64,000 nt of DNA, taken from positions 19,444,642 to 19,508,641 of the forward strand of contig CM055111.1 of NCBI GenBank assembly GCA_029204225.1, read 5' to 3'. A program made the translations under genes and the position numbers. Positions 53,153-64,000 of the stretch are shown in pieces. Positions within the stretch are counted from its first letter, which is position 1. Each line of letters starts with the position of its first letter. The DNA comes from Diphasiastrum complanatum. Taxonomy: Eukaryota; Streptophyta; Lycopodiopsida; Lycopodiales; Lycopodiaceae. The notes beneath the pieces were generated by a model, which saw nothing but the letters and a program-made list of their open reading frames with translations, made no database searches and was not told where the DNA came from.

Positions 53153-53477
53153 CTTGGACTTGAAGAACACATCAAAAGAGAATCACCACCACCTAGATCC
53201 TCATCATTAGTAGTAAAGTGGATTTGCTTGCTACCTTCATCTCTTTGCTTCTTCAAACATTCATTTGCAAAATGCCCTTTGATTCCACAATAGAAGCATT
53301 TTAACTTAGGCTTATCTTTCTTTTTGCCAAAAGAGGAAGTCTCACCTTGATCTTGTCCTTTTGACCACTTGCCTTTGCCTTTGCCCTTGAACTTACCTTT
53401 GATGAACATAGCCTCCTCTTTATAATGAGATGTCGATGTAGATCCACCTCCTCTTGATTGAAGCCTATACTCCTCAT
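53153..53477 (-). pseudogene. copia gag fragment with zinc knuckle
   Basis: The minus strand reads CFYCGIKGHFANEC (CX2CX4HX4C intact) between a basic stretch (KGKFKGKGKGKWSKGQD) and DEDLGGGDSLLMCSSSPS. This is the end of a copia gag. Strand and order fit the missing 5' half of copia B2, cut off by gypsy C; this is an inference. Confidence 0.83.
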
Positions 53478-54370
53478 TGTTAAAAATTGTAAAGCATATC
53501 TATCATATGTTGTTGATGTTTGGGGGGTCCTACCCATGTAAATACTTTGTACATATCCAAGGTATGTGGATTGAGCACATCTCCTTGTAGAATAGGGCGA
53601 GTTTGGGTTAGGTAGATCAAATTCCAATGACATGCATAAAGTCTAGTTGGTCTAGTATGAAATGCAATGATGTTGACAATGTCTAGTTTGACACGCATAT
53701 AGAAATTCACACGGAATTGGTCAATTATGATCTTGTAGAAACTCAAGCCACAATAAATGCATTATGTCCTAAGTTTCCATTGTGACATGCAAAGCATGCA
53801 AACACTCTAATGGACACATGCATGTAGTTTTGTACATGGCTAGTTGAGAAATTGCCATTTGGAGAAAGTAGGTAGAAGTTAGGTGCAATCTGTGTATGCA
53901 AGCAGTTAGGTGTCAAAATAATGGTAGTTTGCACTTGAATAGGTGTAGGATATGCATTGAATGCAAGGAGTACCACAAATTTTGGCTCTTCTATATATGT
54001 ACATATCATTCTCATTCATTTCTAACGAAGAATCAAGCATTTGTAATGTCATAATGTCAAATTTTGGATTTCATTCAATATTGCTCTCTCTCTCTCTAAC
54101 TCGGATTTTGTGTCTTCTTCGTACATGATCAAGCTTGTGTACTTTTCCTATTTTTGAGGAATTAATGTAGCATTCTAGATTGTGCTACATTAACTCTAGA
54201 TTGTGCTACATTTTGATCTGTAGCATTCTAGATTGTGTTCTAGCCATAGATCTATTAATAGATTGCAGGATTGCTCTACAGATAATCTGTGTGCCACCAC
54301 AAAGCATGGTAATGATCATTCACACATTCATTGTGGTTTCTCACACGTGTGAACTTGCTGGATTTTCACA
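53478..54370 (+). repeat. 5' LTR of copia A (about 893 bp)
   Basis: The right boundary (GGATTTTCACA, 54370) is fixed by the PBS; the left boundary (TGTTAAAAATTG) is inferred from the 3' LTR start. Contains CACACGTGTG near 54341 and a TATATGTAC stretch near 53993. Confidence 0.7.
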
Positions 54371-54383
54371 TGGTATCAGAGCC
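54371..54383 (+). promoter_or_regulatory. primer-binding site of copia A
   Basis: TGGTATCAGAGCC, a perfect initiator-tRNA-Met type PBS, directly after the LTR. Confidence 0.92.
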
Positions 54384-55480
54384 ATACCATGCTTTGAATG
54401 CTACTAACATCAGGTGTTTGAAGAATTATGTGACAATTCAAGCTAGGAAGTTGTTTAGCACTTTTTTGCTATCTATTCTTGAACAATTTTTGGATGAATG
54501 AGATTAGAACTGATATTTTCAGTCCAGAACATAGGATGTACGGAATTCTGACATTTCACATGTGTGAAAATCATAATACTTCATTTGACTATATTTACTT
54601 TGTGCTAGATCCAAAGGTACTGACATTATAGCTTGTTGGAAAGCTGGAAGAACCCTATTTCCACTGCAATTGGTTTCAATTCATTCTAATAATCCTAGTA
54701 GGAGTTATAAGCTCTTAAAGAAGGGTAGGGAGAGACCCAAAATCCAAGTCGACATTTTTTGAATTGATAACATTGCATACATGATTCATCATTCACAATT
54801 TTTGGTAATCAATTTGAGATAGAATAGGATAAGACAAGATTCTGTTGTCGTAGTCACTTCATTTCACCCAAAGGATTGTGTTTGAGTTGAATGTGTGTTT
54901 CTAAAGTGTTTTTCATTCATTTGAAACTCGTGGTAAAATTTGACATCAGAATTGTAAGTGCTTCATCAGTAGATAGAGGCTAGATCCAAATTCAAAGTGA
55001 CTGATTTTTTGTTGTGAGCAAGGACTCACATAACAGTTGCAAGTTTTTGCATAGGATCTAGTAGAATACCCAATTGTTTTTTGGTTCCTATTGTAAAAGA
55101 GAAGCAACACATTCAAAACCATCTTTTGTGTATACTAGTTCAACAAACTTGAGATCTAGACAAAATTTTGAGTCATATAACACATTGTTTCATACAATTT
55201 GAGTGTATCTAAGTCATTAGTGGTGTCTTTAAGCATTTCACACATGCCAAAAGAAGAAAGTACCAAAATTTGTCTATTTTCCAATTTAAGTTGAGAGGTT
55301 GATCTTGTTTGTTTTGTTTTTGTGGAATATTTGAGACTTATCTCAAATGCTATTGCAAGACTTTGCATAGGATTTGGTAGTACACCCAATTGTTTTGGTT
55401 CCTATTGTAAAAGAGAAGCAGCACACTCAATTCTATATTGTTGTCCATTTACAAGAAGTCTTCACATACATGGCATCTGT
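54384..55480 (+). other. copia A leader
   Basis: Long non-coding leader. A block around TTTGCATAGGATCTAGTAG (near 55052) recurs around TTTGCATAGGATTTGGTAG (near 55362), an imperfect internal repeat. No gene. Confidence 0.6.
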
Positions 55481-55798
55481 AGGAGAATTTTCTTTGAAGC
55501 AAGTGAGAGACTAAATATCTCCAACTATTCAATTTGGAAGGATAGGATAGAGTCTTTGTTGATTCTTTATGGTGTAATGGACAGAGTATTAGGAATTGAA
55601 GTTGAATCAGAAGCTTATGATGAGGCTCAAAGATTCAAGAAGAGAGCAAGAATTGCTCTTCATATCATCAAGATCAATATCTCTGATGAGATGTTGAGAG
55701 AAATAAGTTCATGCACCTCAGCCAAGGAGACATGGAAAACTCTTAAGAACTTTTTTGAAGCAAAGACATCGCAAAATCAGATATGGATCCATATTTGA
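55481..55798 (+). pseudogene. copia A gag, N-terminal half
   Basis: Reads ASERLNISNYSIWKDRIESL, RARIALHIIKINISDEMLRE and CTSAKETWKTLKNFFEAKTS, closely related to copia 1 gag. It breaks after FEAKTS, where the second half of gag, the knuckle, the protease and most of integrase are deleted. Confidence 0.85.
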
Positions 55799-55847
55799 CG
55801 TCTTTTACATTTGGATGTTCATCTTTCTTTATCAGTAAGCAAGGGAG

Positions 55848-56340
55848 GTGTTTCTTGCTTTACATGTACTATTGATGACTTCCACAAGTTACATTTGGCT
55901 ATGTCTTGTATCTTCAAATTTTATGGTGCATGTGTATGTTCCATCATGCAAAACTTTAAGGAGTTATGGAGCTAATGGAAGGAGTGCACTATATGGAGTC
56001 TTGTTCAACTATAAGCCTAAGGTTGTCTACCTTAGTGTTCTTGAAGGTTATTGCTTTGCATATGGTTTCCTGGAAGGAAAGAAGGATGAAGATCCAAGTC
56101 TATGGATCGTGGTTGGATGCTTGTCCACCAAGGAAGGCTACAAAGCCTTTACACTCTCTATCTCAAAGGTGTTTGATCATGGAGAAGTTATTGATTTTGA
56201 ATATCTATTTTCTATCTTGGAAGAGGACGAGAGTACAGTGTCTCTTATTGCATCAAAAGTTCATTCTATTGAGAAAAGCCAACTTATGATGTGGTTGAGG
56301 TTTGAGGAGGAGTATCCTCAACATGCATGTCCAAGTAGAT
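55848..56340 (+). pseudogene. copia A integrase remnant
   Basis: Recognisable by comparison with copia 1: EGYCFAYGFLEGKKDEDPSL and VVGCLSTKEGYKAFTLSISK mirror FGCLCFVHIP...RKKEDPS and MVGYSSTKKAYRVFILSTSQ. LRFEEEYPQHA marks the hinge before RT. No catalytic residue remains. Confidence 0.75.
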
Positions 56341-56870
56341 GTTCATCATTGTACAAGGTCGAGTTTTTGTTGTTCTCAATTCATGGAAAAGAAAGGATAA
56401 GTGAAGGTGGTATTTATTCTATTCTACTCACCTATGATTCTCTTTCTTTGGTTGATGATATATCTTTCTTAGTAGAGATTTGTTCATCTCAAAGATCAAG
56501 TAAGACTATTCTAGTTTTGAATGAGTTTTTTAGTTTGGAATTAATTCTTGTCATTGATGACTTGATTATGTTTCCAAAACATCTAGAAAGCAAGATATTG
56601 TATCATCATTTGAATGCTCTTAAATTGAGTAAGAGCAAGAATAAGAACAAGCTCAAACATATTGAAGAATATGTTCCTTCATTTGAAGAGGCATCTTGTA
56701 AACTTCTCATGAGGTTAAGTGAAGCATCCACTAAGGACACTTACACCCTCAAGAAAGTATTTAGCCTCAATTTGATCAAGTTAGAGTATGGTTTCAAGAT
56801 TAGATCTTTTTTGGATAGAGTTCATAGAATTTGGACTAGTATAGCTAGCATGCTTAATCTCATGGTATAA
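56341..56870 (+). pseudogene. in-frame extension of copia A with unrecognised sequence
   Basis: The integrase ORF runs on for about 175 codons without copia similarity: YSILLTYDSLSLVDDISFLV, LNALKLSKSKNKNKLKHIEE, then a stretch with SEAST and DTYTL. Near 56700-56750 the DNA (CTTGTAAA...AGTGAAGCATCC...GGACACT) resembles part of the insert in copia C (CATGTAAA...AGTGAAGCATCC...GGACACT, 51310-51360). It may be a further derivative of the same captured DNA. Confidence 0.4.
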
Positions 56871-59302
56871 TCTTGGATGTACTTGCATGGAATTATATGA
56901 AAATGAAAGGAATCCCACCTGAAATAGTCGTCCATAGGATTCCTTTAGAAGACAATGCTAAGCCTATTAGGGCTAAACCCTACCCCTGTCTATCATGAGA
57001 GGATCGACAAAGATATTAAAAAATTGCTGGATGCTGGCTTCATTTATGAAATTCAACATACTGATTGAGTATCACCCATTGTGGTTGTACCCAAGAAAAA
57101 TGACAATCTTCATATTCGTGTCGATCTCAAAAACCTTAATGCGGTTACGAAGAAAGACCATTCTCCCTTGTCTTTAATGACTCAAATCCTCGAGGAAATG
57201 GCAGGAGCTGAAGCTTTCAGCTTCTTGGATGGATTCAATGGGTATTTCCTTGTTCAAATAGTCCCTGAAGATAAACATAAAATGACCTTTGCAACAGAGA
57301 ATGGGGTTTATGCTTATAATGTTATGCCTTTTGGCTTATGCAACGCCCCTTCAACGTTCCAAAGGGTCATGCAATTGGCCTTTCAAGATCTGTTACATCG
57401 AATCGTGGAGATTTATCTCGACGATCTTGGTGTACATTTCTCCGCAGCTACACACTTGACGCCCTGGAGAATTTCTTCATTCGTTTTCGTAGATTTGGAA
57501 TCTCACTAAACCCTGATAAATGTCAAATATGGGTCACCCATGGGGTCGTACTCGGGCATATAATTTCAAAGGACGATATTTCTACTGACCCATCAAAAAT
57601 CAAGATTATAGTGGAAATGCCCTTATCTGCAACAGTGAAGGAAGTATATGTCTTCCTCGATCATACAAATTATTATCGCATCTTTATAATTGACTATGCC
57701 GGCAAGGCACGCCTCATTTATTTAGTTGTGGTAGATCCTCGCTGGACCGAAGAATGAATTAAGGCCTTTGAGGAGTTGAAAACAGCCCTCACCACGACTC
57801 GCATACTCCGCTCGCCAGATTACACGAATGAGTTCCATGTGCATACTGACGCAAGTAAGTGTGCCATTGGAGGTCTTCTTGCACAACCGGACGAGTATGA
57901 CAAAGACTTCCCAATACGTTTCTTGAGCAGGCAATTGGTGCCTGTTGAAGTAAACTATACAACCACCGAGAGAGAAGCATTGGCGATGGTCTATGTTGTG
58001 CAACAACTAAGACATTATTTATTAGACCAGACCTTTTCATTCTATGCAGACCATCAAGCCCTTCTATATATCGTTAATAAATCCTGTAAAACGGGACGTA
58101 TAGCTCGATGGTTGTTGATTTTAGAGGAATTTAATTTCCGTGTAGTCGTTTGGAAAGAGACCCACATTTCATGGCGGACCACCTTTCCAGACTACCAAGT
58201 GCTGAAAAAGCAACTACACCAGTCAACAATGATCTCCTTGATGCATGCCTTTTTCAGATCGATTCTATACCATTATGGGCTGAGGAGATCACCCAGTTTC
58301 TCAAAACAGACAGACTCAAAGAAGGCCTGAGTACGGCGGCAAAAAGAAATCTTTTTCTAAAAGCGGTGCCCTTTCAGTTAATTGCGGGACAACTTTACAA
58401 AAGGGGCGTTGACAGTATCATTCGCCGATGTGCTTATGAATCTGAGATACGACCTATCATATCTCAGGCTCATGAGGGCATTGGAAGTGGCCACTTTTCT
58501 GCTGAAGCCATAGCGAAAATTATCCTTCGAGCAGGACTGTGTTGGTCATCTTTGTTTAAGGACATGTTTGCTATCATTAAAGTGTGTGATGTCTGTCAAC
58601 GAGCCAAGAAAAACACAAAAGCAGACTTCACGCCATTGACTCCCATTATAGAAGCCGAAGCCTTCCATAAGTGGGGAAGTGACTTTGTTGGACCAATCAG
58701 TCCAGCAACAAAACATACTCAAGCTCGTTACATCCTCATAGCCACAGATTATGCCACTAAGTGGGTGGAGGCTCGAGCAACGAAGGACGCCAACACAAAA
58801 ACAATCGCGCGTTCTCTTTACGAAAACATTATTACACGTTTTGGCTGTCCCATCGAGTTAGTTAGTGATCGCGGCACGCATTTTTTAAATGTTGTCATTG
58901 ATAACCTCCTACGACATTACCTTGTTGTTCACAAAAAAAGTACACCGTAATACCCTAGATGTAATGGCCAGGCTGAATCAACCAACAAGACAATATGTCA
59001 AATTTTGACCAAGATAGTTGAAACCAGTCATTTTGATTAGGAAACAAAACTTTTCTCAGCTGTTTGGGCTTACCGCACCACCCCGAAGAAAGCCACTGGG
59101 TGGGTTACCCCTTTCCACTTAGTATATGGTCAAGAGGCGGTAATGCCAATAGAATTCTTAGTCCCATCATTACGAGTCATGGAAGCTTTTTCAACAGATC
59201 TCTGTGAAAAATCTACAATCGAACAACAACTCAAAACCAGACTATTTACGTTAACCCAGTTATGCGAGACAAGACTTATATCTTACCACGCACAACTAGT
59301 TT
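56868..59302 (+). pseudogene. gypsy F, plus arm: RT, RNase H, integrase
   Basis: Starts within DVLAWNYMKMKGIPPEIVV and runs through RT (FSFLDGFNGYFLVQI, MPFGLCNAPSTFQRVMQ, YLDDLGVH), RNase H (HTDASKCAIGGLLAQPDEY, TTEREALAMVY, ADHQALLYIVNKSCKTGRIA) and integrase (HEGIGSGHFSAEA, CDVCQRAKK, WGSDFVGPIS with Asp intact, VSDRGTHFLN). It stops at LCETRLISYHAQLV (59302). Several frameshifts and stops occur (56996, 57067, 58948). Same family as gypsy B. Confidence 0.87.
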
Positions 59303-61500
59303 CACAGAGTTTATGCAGAGCTTCGTGGCATAGTTGTAGATATTTGGACTCATTAAGACATTGTGTGGTGGCAATCCTTAATGAAGGAACTAAAAACTCT
59401 ACTGACATTACAGCATTTTGACCATATACCAATTGGAAGGGTGTTTGATCAGTGTTTCCTTTATATGTTGTCCTGAATGCCCACAGTGCAGCATGCAACT
59501 TATGTTTCCAATCTGATTTGCTAGCTTCAACTATTTTCGTGAGCACGCTACATAGGATCTTATTGGATGATTATGCTTGCCCATTACCACAAGGATAATA
59601 AGGCGTACTAGTTCTGTGGATCACAAAGAATTCCTCCAACAGGACCTTGATGGTCTTGTTGATGATATGACTTTCGTGATCGCTGACTAGCTCCACCGGG
59701 CATCCGAAGCATATAATGATATTTTCATAAAGGAACTTGGCAGTGGTCCTACCACCAGCTACTCTTACTGCCTTGGCTGCGACCCATTTGGTGAGGTAGT
59801 TTGTGGCTACGATTATATATCGAGCCTGAGAACTCCTTGCTGTAGGGTGAATTGCACTGATGTAATCCAATCCCCACTTTTCGAATGGTGCTTGGGCTAA
59901 GACCGGGTGTATTAAGTCATAATTCAATCTCGTTGGTCTCCTTGCCCTTTGGCACACATCACACTTTTTTAAGTAATTTTCCGTATCCTTATGAATCGTT
60001 GGCCACCAACATCCTAATTGCAGGATCTTGCAATTGTAATGTCAGATGCAAAATGACCCTCACCCATGCCTTCATGTGAAAGCGAAATGATTTGGGTGGC
60101 CTCATGAGGAAGAATACACCGCCAAAGAATTCCATTTGGACCTCTTCGATACAACTGGCCCGCAATAAGCTGATAAGGTCTAGCATTTAAGATCAATTTT
60201 CGCTGTTTCGCCTTTGGTAAACATTTTCTTGGTTGGCCTCGCATTAGATATTCAACAATGTTGGCAGCCCATTCTGGTACTGTGTCCACGTAAAACCAGG
60301 CAGCATCTGCTAGCTCATCATCGGGTTGGGTTGCAAACTCCTTTCCTTTGATTCGTGACACGTGATCTGCCATGTAATGTTGTTTTCCCTTGCGAACTAC
60401 TATCCGAAAATCAAACTCTTAACAACAGAAGTAGCCATCTGGTGATTCTTCCGGTGTTGCAAGTTTTATTAACGAGATAGAGCAAGGGTTGATGCTTCAT
60501 ATAAAAAGCAAAATGTGTGGCCATCAAGTAGTGTCGAAATTTTTTAACCGCATAGATCATTGCCAGTGCTTCTCGCTCTGTGGTTGAATAATTCATTTCG
60601 GTATCACTGAGCTGTCGGCTTGCAAATCGGATTGGAAAATCCTTTTTGTGGTCACCTGGCTGGGTTAAGACTGCTCCAACTGCATACTTTGATGCGTCCG
60701 TATGCACATGGAACTTAATGGACCAATTGGGTGAGCGTAAGATTGGTGCTAAAACCAATGCATCCTTAAGCTTCTGAAAAGCGTTTAGGGCTTCCTCGTT
60801 CCATTGTGGATCCGTTGTGAGTTTGTAAATTGGTCGGGCTAACTCCGCAAAATCAAGAACAAAGATCTTATAATAGCTAGCATGATCCATGAAAATGTAG
60901 ACCTTGCGGATCATCCCCGATGGTGGTAGATCAACAGATCCTGATCTTAGATAGATCTGTGGCTATCCCGTGTCTTGACACTATATGGCAGAGAATCAAG
61001 CCATGTATCACCCAAAATTGACATTTTTTTGGATTCAGGGAGATTTGGTATTCACGGCATTTATGTAACACCTTCTCCAAGTTGGATAAGTGTTCTGAGT
61101 CTGGACCATGCATGCACAGATCGTCCAAGAAAATTTTTAAATTTTTTTGCGAATAATCTTTGAATGCCACCTGCATGACTCGTTGGAAAGTGCTTGGGGC
61201 ATTGCAAAGTCTGAATGGCATCACTTTATAGGCATAGGTTTCCCATTCCGTGGCGAATGCTGTTTTGTGCTGGTCCTGGGGGGCTATCTTCAGCTGATTG
61301 TGGCCGCTGAAGCCGTCCAAAAAATTGTAGGCTTCGGCACCAGCTACCATGTCGAGGACACTTTCCGTAAATGGTAAAGAAAAATGGTCCTTTTTGGTGA
61401 CTGCATTTAGCGCCTTCAGATTCACACAAATCCGCATTTTGTCATTCTTCTTGGGTGCTACGCGCGAGGTGATACCCATTCCGTGTGCTCGATTTCATAG
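59303..61500 (-). pseudogene. gypsy F, minus arm: RT, RNase H, integrase
   Basis: From 61500 downward: YEIEHTEWVSP, RT (YNFLDGFSGHNQLKIAP, MPFRLCNAPSTFQRVMQ with Gly to Arg, and FLDDLCMHG as the catalytic box), RNase H (HTDASKYAVGAVLTQPGDH, STTEREALAMIYAVKKFRH), integrase (HEGMGEGHFASD, KWGLDYISAIHP, FGCPVELVSDHESH, ALWAFRTTYKGNT). It ends at LHKLCET next to the plus arm. The sequence is clearly diverged from the plus arm, so the arms are two different family members. Confidence 0.87.
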
Positions 61501-63010
61501 ATGAAGTGGGTTGAAGCAATGACCCAAGAGTTTGAAGCCTTGATGTCAAACAACACATGGGAGCTTGTGGAGCCACCAATCAGCATGCATGTGATTAGAT
61601 GTAAGTGGGTATTCAGAATCAAGTATAATCATGATGGACCTGTCAATAAGTATCAAACGAGACTTTGTGCCAAAGGCTACTCACAAATCAAAGGTCTTGA
61701 TTATGAAGCCACCTTTGCACTAGTTGCAAAGATGGTAACAATTTGAATACTCATATCTGTTGCATGTTTTCACAATTGGAGTATGTTCCAGCTTGAAGTT
61801 TCTAATGCATTTCTCAATGGCTACCTTGAGGAGGAGATTTACATGGAGCAACCTCCAGGTTTTGTGAAAGAAGGTGATGAATCAAAAGTTTGTCTCTTGT
61901 TCAAAAGTCTCTATGGACTGAAACAAACACCAAGGTCTTGGTATGCAAGGCTCAACTCCTGTCTCATATCACTCGGATTTTTTCTAAGTGAATATGACCC
62001 TTCTCTATATTATAAGTTTGTAGATAATTTTGTAATTATTCTTCTCATCTATGTAGATGATATCATTCTTTGTGGAAATAATGAGAAGCTAGTTGAAGAA
62101 ACTAAGCATGCACTTGGTAGTGAGTTTAAGATGCAGGACTTAGGAGTTCTTCACTATATTCTAGGCCTTGAAATAGATTCTTGGAAAGGTCATGCATTTA
62201 TAAGCCAAAGTAGATATGCACTTTCCATGCTCAAGAAATTTCATATGGAAAATTGTAAAGGCATAGATACACCTATGGAGCACATTGTAAAAGTTCCTAT
62301 GAAAGATGATGAAAAATCCTTTGTGGACATCACTCTTTACAGGAGTCTTATTGGCTCACTTATATGGTTAACAATGACTAGGCCTGATCTAAGATTTTGT
62401 GTTCATAAGCTAAGTCAACACATGCAGGATCCAAAGTTATATCATTGGAAGCTGGCTAAAAGAGTCTTGAGGTATATATCTACTACCTTGGACTATGGAT
62501 TATTCTACAAAGGTAGAAGATCTGACTTTGATTGCTTTTTCAGATTCAGATTTTGCAAGAGACAGGTTAAATAGAAAATCCACAAGTGCTTACACTATTT
62601 TTCTTGGAGGGGACTTGGTTTCTTGGCTATCAAAGAAACAGACAACTATCTCCTTATCATCTTGTGAAGCTGAATACAAATCTCTTACAACCACAAGAAA
62701 GGAGGTTTTATGGATCAAAAGGCTACTTTTGGAGCTAAAGTGTTATGCAGATCAAGATCTTCCAATTATCAAGAATGATAACAGTTTTGCTAAGGCTCTT
62801 GCAAATAATCCAGTGTTCCATGCGAGGAGAAAACATACCGAAGTGGCTCATCATTTTGTACGAGAAAAATTCTTTGGGAGAGAGATATCATTGGAACATG
62901 TTGCATCTTTAAATTATGTTGTAGATCTTCTTACCAAGTCTCTACTCAAGAATGCCTTTATCAAGATGAGGTGTAATCTTGGCCTAATTTCGAAGTCTAT
63001 GTTGATATGA
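61501..63010 (+). pseudogene. copia A reverse transcriptase and RNase H
   Basis: Starts abruptly at the gypsy border with WVEAMTQEFEALMSNNTWEL, then FQLEVSNAFLNGYLEEEIYM, SLYGLKQTPRSWYARL, an intact YVDD box (LLIYVDDIILCGN), and RNase H (FSDSDFARDRLNRKS, LSSCEAEYKSL, ARRKHTEVAHHFVRE). A stop at 61744-61746 (TGA where copia 1 has Arg) and a frameshift near 62510 inactivate it. Closest in the window to copia 1. It ends 17 bases before the purine tract. Confidence 0.9.
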
Positions 63011-63027
63011 ACATAAATTTTAAGGAG

Positions 63028-63430
63028 TGTGAAGATTATTAAAATATTATCTTCCTATCTCGAGTTTGGGGCCATGTCCATGGTTATTTCCATTATAATT
63101 CATGATGTACATAAAAGGTATGTGAATTGAGCACATAACCTTCTAGAATAGGTCGAGTTTGGGTTAGGTAGATTCAATTTTGATGACTTGCAACTGTTTA
63201 GATAGCATGCAATATCTTTCTGTATGCATGCAAGCCACATGCAATCAGTGCATGCAACATGCAAAGTAGTTTCTGTGATCTACACATGTCTAGGCAGTTT
63301 TATGAGTTTACATGCAGTACATGCAATATCCATGCATGCAGTTATACATGTGGATCTCTGGTAGGTGAATTAGTTCAGTTAAGTGGACTTTCCATGCAAC
63401 TCCACTATAGGAATTCGAGTCTCTCTACTA
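63028..63430 (+). repeat. 3' LTR of copia A, start only
   Basis: AAGGAG (63022-63027) precedes TGTGAAGATTATTAAAATA. It shares blocks with 53478-53650. The right end is not defined; gypsy DNA is present by about 63570. Repeated CATGCA words (63180-63350) are striking. Confidence 0.7.
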
Positions 63431-63569
63431 TATTCTGTTTATAATCGTATAAGGTCCTACTTTTGAAAAGAAAACAATTTTTTGTTGTTTATTAAAATGT
63501 TCAAGATAAATCTGGTCCTGTAAAAAGTTAATAATGTCCATATAAATTGATGTTTCCATTTGGATAAGC

Positions 63570-64000
63570 ATTATTTACTCATCCATAAATTCATCCGAAA
63601 TGGGTTCAAACTGATTTTTCATTTGGAGACAGGATATATAATCAGCATTTTGATGATCCTTGCCTCTTCTTAATTCTACTTCATAATTAAACTCATCTAA
63701 TAACAATACCCATCTAGCTACCCTACCCGAAAGATCAGGTTTATTCACTAAATGTTTCAATGTGTAATGATCTACATGAAAAACACAAAGGTATCATAAT
63801 GTCTAAATTTCTTTACTGAATAAATCATTCCCAGTGCTTCACGTTGTGTAGCAGAATAGTTCTTTTCTGATGCAGTGAGTTGTCTACCCTTATAATAAAT
63901 TGGGTAATCTATATTTTGGTCATCTTTCTAACTAAGCACTACACCTATTGCAAATGATGATGTATCTACATACACATGGAACTTTTTAACCCAATTTGGA
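63570..64000 (-). pseudogene. gypsy RNase H fragment
   Basis: The minus strand reads WVKKFHVYVDTSSFAIGVVL, then DYPIYYKGRQLTASEKNYSA, TQREALGMIYSVKKFRH and GRVARWVLLLDEFNYEVEL, a Ty3/gypsy RNase H, interrupted near 63930 and 63780. It continues past the window edge. It is a different family from gypsy F. Confidence 0.82.

Larger units (their letters stand above)
53478..63430 (+). mobile_element. copia A, interrupted by gypsy fragments
   Basis: A 5' LTR (53478-54370), PBS, gag (55.5 kb), integrase remnants (55.8-56.3 kb), RT/RNase H (61.5-63.0 kb) and the start of a 3' LTR (63028) appear in order on the plus strand. The two LTRs share blocks such as TTGAGCACAT and CGAGTTTGGGTTAGGTAGAT but are diverged, so this may be one old element or two related ones. 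The centre, 56.87-61.50 kb, is foreign gypsy DNA. Confidence 0.65.

Overview
The window is a transposable-element graveyard from a land-plant nuclear genome. Supporting signs are plant-type Ty1/copia and Ty3/gypsy retrotransposons (one with a chromodomain), primer-binding sites of the TGGTATCAGAGC type (initiator methionine tRNA), a CACTA-like DNA transposon with GT-AG introns, a plant-like S-adenosylmethionine synthetase fragment, AT-rich DNA and long dinucleotide repeats. Nothing fixes the species. Almost all coding sequence is retroviral-type gag/pol broken by stops and frameshifts. The one coding unit that looks intact is the three-exon gene inside the CACTA-like element.

Layout. 1-1.64 kb: chromovirus pol fragment (minus). 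1.7-3.15 kb: promoter-like DNA and an unrecognised acidic ORF pair, cut by the next element. 3.15-8.74 kb: a nearly complete copia element (minus) with one full LTR, PBS and all pol domains. 8.7-10.6 kb: microsatellites and unassigned LTR-like DNA. 10.59-11.83 kb: a solo LTR with perfect 5-bp target duplications; an inverted relative lies at 40.52-41.75 kb. 13.47-20.29 kb: gypsy element B, with its gag split by a 2.55-kb CACTA-like transposon. 20.3-24.0 kb: LTR or leader DNA, then gypsy element E. 24.1-27.5 kb: two unassigned intron-containing genes, the first transposase-like. 27.6-28.7 kb: copia B1. 28.9-29.3 kb: possible small secreted-protein gene (minus).

30.58-32.24 kb: a gene with a TFIIS N-terminal (LW) domain on the minus strand, whose 3' part is duplicated head-on to make a palindrome of about 1.33 kb. 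32.2-37.9 kb: mostly non-coding, with unusual hairpins, a copia 3' end and an orphan exon. 37.9-40.1 kb: copia D and the 5' end of copia G. 42.13-44.38 kb: copia B2, carrying a foreign insert in place of pol. 44.38-53.15 kb: gypsy element C, which keeps only gag, carries an S-adenosylmethionine synthetase fragment in its leader, and is itself split by copia C (48.47-52.33 kb, target duplication CTATT). 53.48-63.4 kb: copia A, whose centre (56.87-61.50 kb) holds two gypsy pol fragments arranged tail to tail. 63.5-64 kb: another gypsy RNase H.

The pieces form layered insertions: CACTA into gypsy B; copia C into gypsy C into copia B2; gypsy arms into copia A. Several LTR families share the palindrome CACACGTGTG and its CpG-decayed form CACATGTG. 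The items most worth following are the TFIIS palindrome, the copia family carrying a non-retroviral insert, the gene capture in gypsy C, the unassigned transposase-like gene, and the intact gene of the CACTA-like element.
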